A stretch of DNA of 14,027 nucleotides from CAYLLN01 sp036496265 (GTDB lineage Bacteria > Planctomycetota > Planctomycetia > Pirellulales > Pirellulaceae): assembly GCA_036496265.1 (NCBI GenBank), contig DASXLL010000308.1, forward strand, positions 1 to 14,027, read 5' to 3'. Position numbers and translations under genes: made by a program. The notes under the pieces are model-generated. The model had not been told where the DNA came from. It searched no databases and saw nothing but the letters and a program-made list of their open reading frames with translations. Below are positions 12,707 through 14,027 of this stretch, piece after piece (positions within the stretch are counted from its first letter, which is position 1; each line of letters begins with the position of its first letter).

Positions 12707-14027
12707 CGGCACCATTTTTACCGTAATTTGCCCCAACTGACCCGGTTCAATTTTTATCGTCACGTAATTGTCGATCGGCAGGACCTTTCCGTTCGCCTCG
12801 GCGGGAAGCTGATACTTATCATGCGTGACATGGAACCGATACTGGCGAGTCAGCGTTGCGGCCGAGCTTAATGCGAACGGAAGGCCATTGATGACGACGA
12901 TGCCCCCCGCATCGGTTGTCTTCTGATACCGTGTATTCTCCGGCCAAGAGAATTTGAACGAACTATCGCCGTCTCGTTTCCGACTGGCGCGCAGCGACTG
13001 CAGTGAGTTGCCTTCCTGGCCCAAAATCTGCGAGCCGCCGTCAAATGAGTATTGATTGGGCCAAAAGCCGACTTTCGCATCCGGAATCGGCAAGCCATTG
13101 TCATCGACAACCGAGACCATGCAGGAAAGTGTGGCCTCCATCGGCAACACCGGCTCGATTTCCGGAGGCGTCAGGCGGTACAGCCGAGGATAAACGCGGT
13201 TGCTGGCTTTCATCTGGCGATCGTCGAGCGGCTCGGTGGCAAAACTGTTGGCATTGCCATACTCAGCGACCTCGCGGCTGGTTGATGAGGCCGACACCCA
13301 GCCATCACTGATCGCGATGAGTTGCACAGTGTCGCCGGCCGGCAGCGATTCGAAGACGAAGTTGCCATCCTCGTCGATGTCAGTGGCCGCGCGCCACGTC
13401 CAAACGCGGCCATTGGCCCGTCCGCCAGAGTTGATCGTCGCCAATGCGCGGCCGTTTTTGACGGGCCGCGTGGCATTGTCGGCCAATCTTCCAACGACGC
13501 GCACGCCGGGCAGCAGCTTCACATCAAGCGTAACGGTTGGCCCCGTGTGTTGGCGGAGATTGGTCAGCTCTGTGAAAGATTGCGGCCCCTCTTCCGGCGC
13601 TTGGACGATGCGGAGCCACTGCGAATTGCTTTTGCTTTGCAAATCGACGCGGCGAATGGTGACGACGCCATCCTGCTCGGACCAGTCACTCGTCGTGGGC
13701 ACCGGATACAAATCGCGAGGCACTTCCTTTCCATCCGCCGGTTGCACGCGAACGACGATCGTCGCCGAATCGGGCAAGTGGATTTTGCGGTCGCCTTCAA
13801 CCAGAACATAGTCGCTCCAGGTCGGATGATTGGGGTGGTCGATATGAAACGCCAGGCTGCGAATGCCGTAGGACTCGATCGTCGGTATGAACGGCGCGTC
13901 CTTTGGTATCGCCATTTCAAACTTGCCCTCGGCATCCGTCGTCAACGTTGCCTCCAAGGCCCTGCCCAGTCCCATCGAGCCGCGGCCATAGGCCACTTGC
14001 CACGGTTTGACGATGGCACCCGCGACC
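12701..14027 (-). CDS. Carboxypeptidase-regulatory-like (Ig-fold) protein, N-terminus beyond window
   Basis: The minus-strand frame is open from the right edge (first full codons read VAGAIVKPWQVAYGRG) to the TAG at 12703-12701, about 442 codons, so the true start lies outside. The first visible segment, AIVKPW through TLTTDAEGKFEMAIP, matches the CarboxypepD_reg type of Ig fold (GxV, then TdxxGxF). Similar modules follow: one with VRVVGRLADNATRPVKNGRA, then DIDEDGNFVFESLPAGD, and another with MVSVVDDNGLPIPDAKVGFW, then TTDAGGIVVINGLPF. Such modules occur in secreted planctomycete proteins and sometimes accompany anti-sigma-factor-like or M56-peptidase N-terminal parts, which cannot be checked here. 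No catalytic motif is visible. The gene converges on the delta-60 gene with an 8-bp gap. Confidence 0.82.
   Translation of the reverse strand, partial: VAGAIVKPWQVAYGRGSMGLGRALEATLTTDAEGKFEMAIPKDAPFIPTIESYGIRSLAFHIDHPNHPTWSDYVLVEGDRKIHLPDSATIVVRVQPADGKEVPRDLYPVPTTSDWSEQDGVVTIRRVDLQSKSNSQWLRIVQAPEEGPQSFTELTNLRQHTGPTVTLDVKLLPGVRVVGRLADNATRPVKNGRALATINSGGRANGRVWTWRAATDIDEDGNFVFESLPAGDTVQLIAISDGWVSASSTSREVAEYGNANSFATEPLDDRQMKASNRVYPRLYRLTPPEIEPVLPMEATLSCMVSVVDDNGLPIPDAKVGFWPNQYSFDGGSQILGQEGNSLQSLRASRKRDGDSSFKFSWPENTRYQKTTDAGGIVVINGLPFALSSAATLTRQYRFHVTHDKYQLPAEANGKVLPIDNYVTIKIEPGQLGQITVKMVPK

Overview
The window looks like chromosomal DNA of a planctomycete, most likely of the Pirellulales type. 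This rests on gene content: a Tat-exported DUF1501 protein, a large secreted protein with BIG2, cytochrome-like, DUF1549 and DUF1553 domains, a PPC-domain exoprotein, a secreted sialidase/GH32-like protein, and the short in-frame peptide TRSVSEG, which I recall from many planctomycete proteins. The DNA is GC-rich. I see no rRNA, tRNA, CRISPR array or phage genes.

Layout. Positions 1-2742 (minus strand) hold a secreted two-propeller glycosidase-like protein, followed 27 bp downstream by the start of an alpha/beta hydrolase cut by the window edge. Positions 2743-3857 carry no convincing gene: first an AT-richer stretch with an 18-bp perfect palindrome, then a dense patch of repeats. Positions 3858-4454 (minus) encode an HUH/Y1 transposase of the REP-associated (RAYT) class. 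It sits between two oppositely oriented REP-like imperfect palindromes, with further full and partial copies on both sides. On its left is a 59-bp relic of the 3' end of a DUF1501 gene; on its right is the complete DUF1501 gene (4574-5956, minus). A 210-bp divergent intergenic region with two plausible promoters separates that gene from a plus-strand cluster at 6167-12692. The cluster encodes the BIG2/DUF1549/DUF1553 protein, two small paralogous PFRPF proteins, the PPC protein and a delta-60 repeat protein. The small genes and the PPC gene overlap and look translationally coupled. The cluster ends tail to tail, 8 bp apart, with a carboxypeptidase-regulatory-like protein gene that runs off the right edge.

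How the genes may work together. DUF1501 and DUF1549/DUF1553 proteins are recurrent partners in planctomycetes, often next to PPC proteins. All the large products here carry export signals (the right-edge one lacks its N-terminus), so this is an envelope or extracellular set of unknown substrate. The most unusual part is the RAYT/REP patch at the 3' end of the DUF1501 gene. It combines inverted REPs around the transposase, a 22-bp tandem amplification of the REP foot, a duplicated multi-hairpin element ending in a REP, and a DUF1501 tail whose differences from the neighbouring gene suggest it came from another paralogue.
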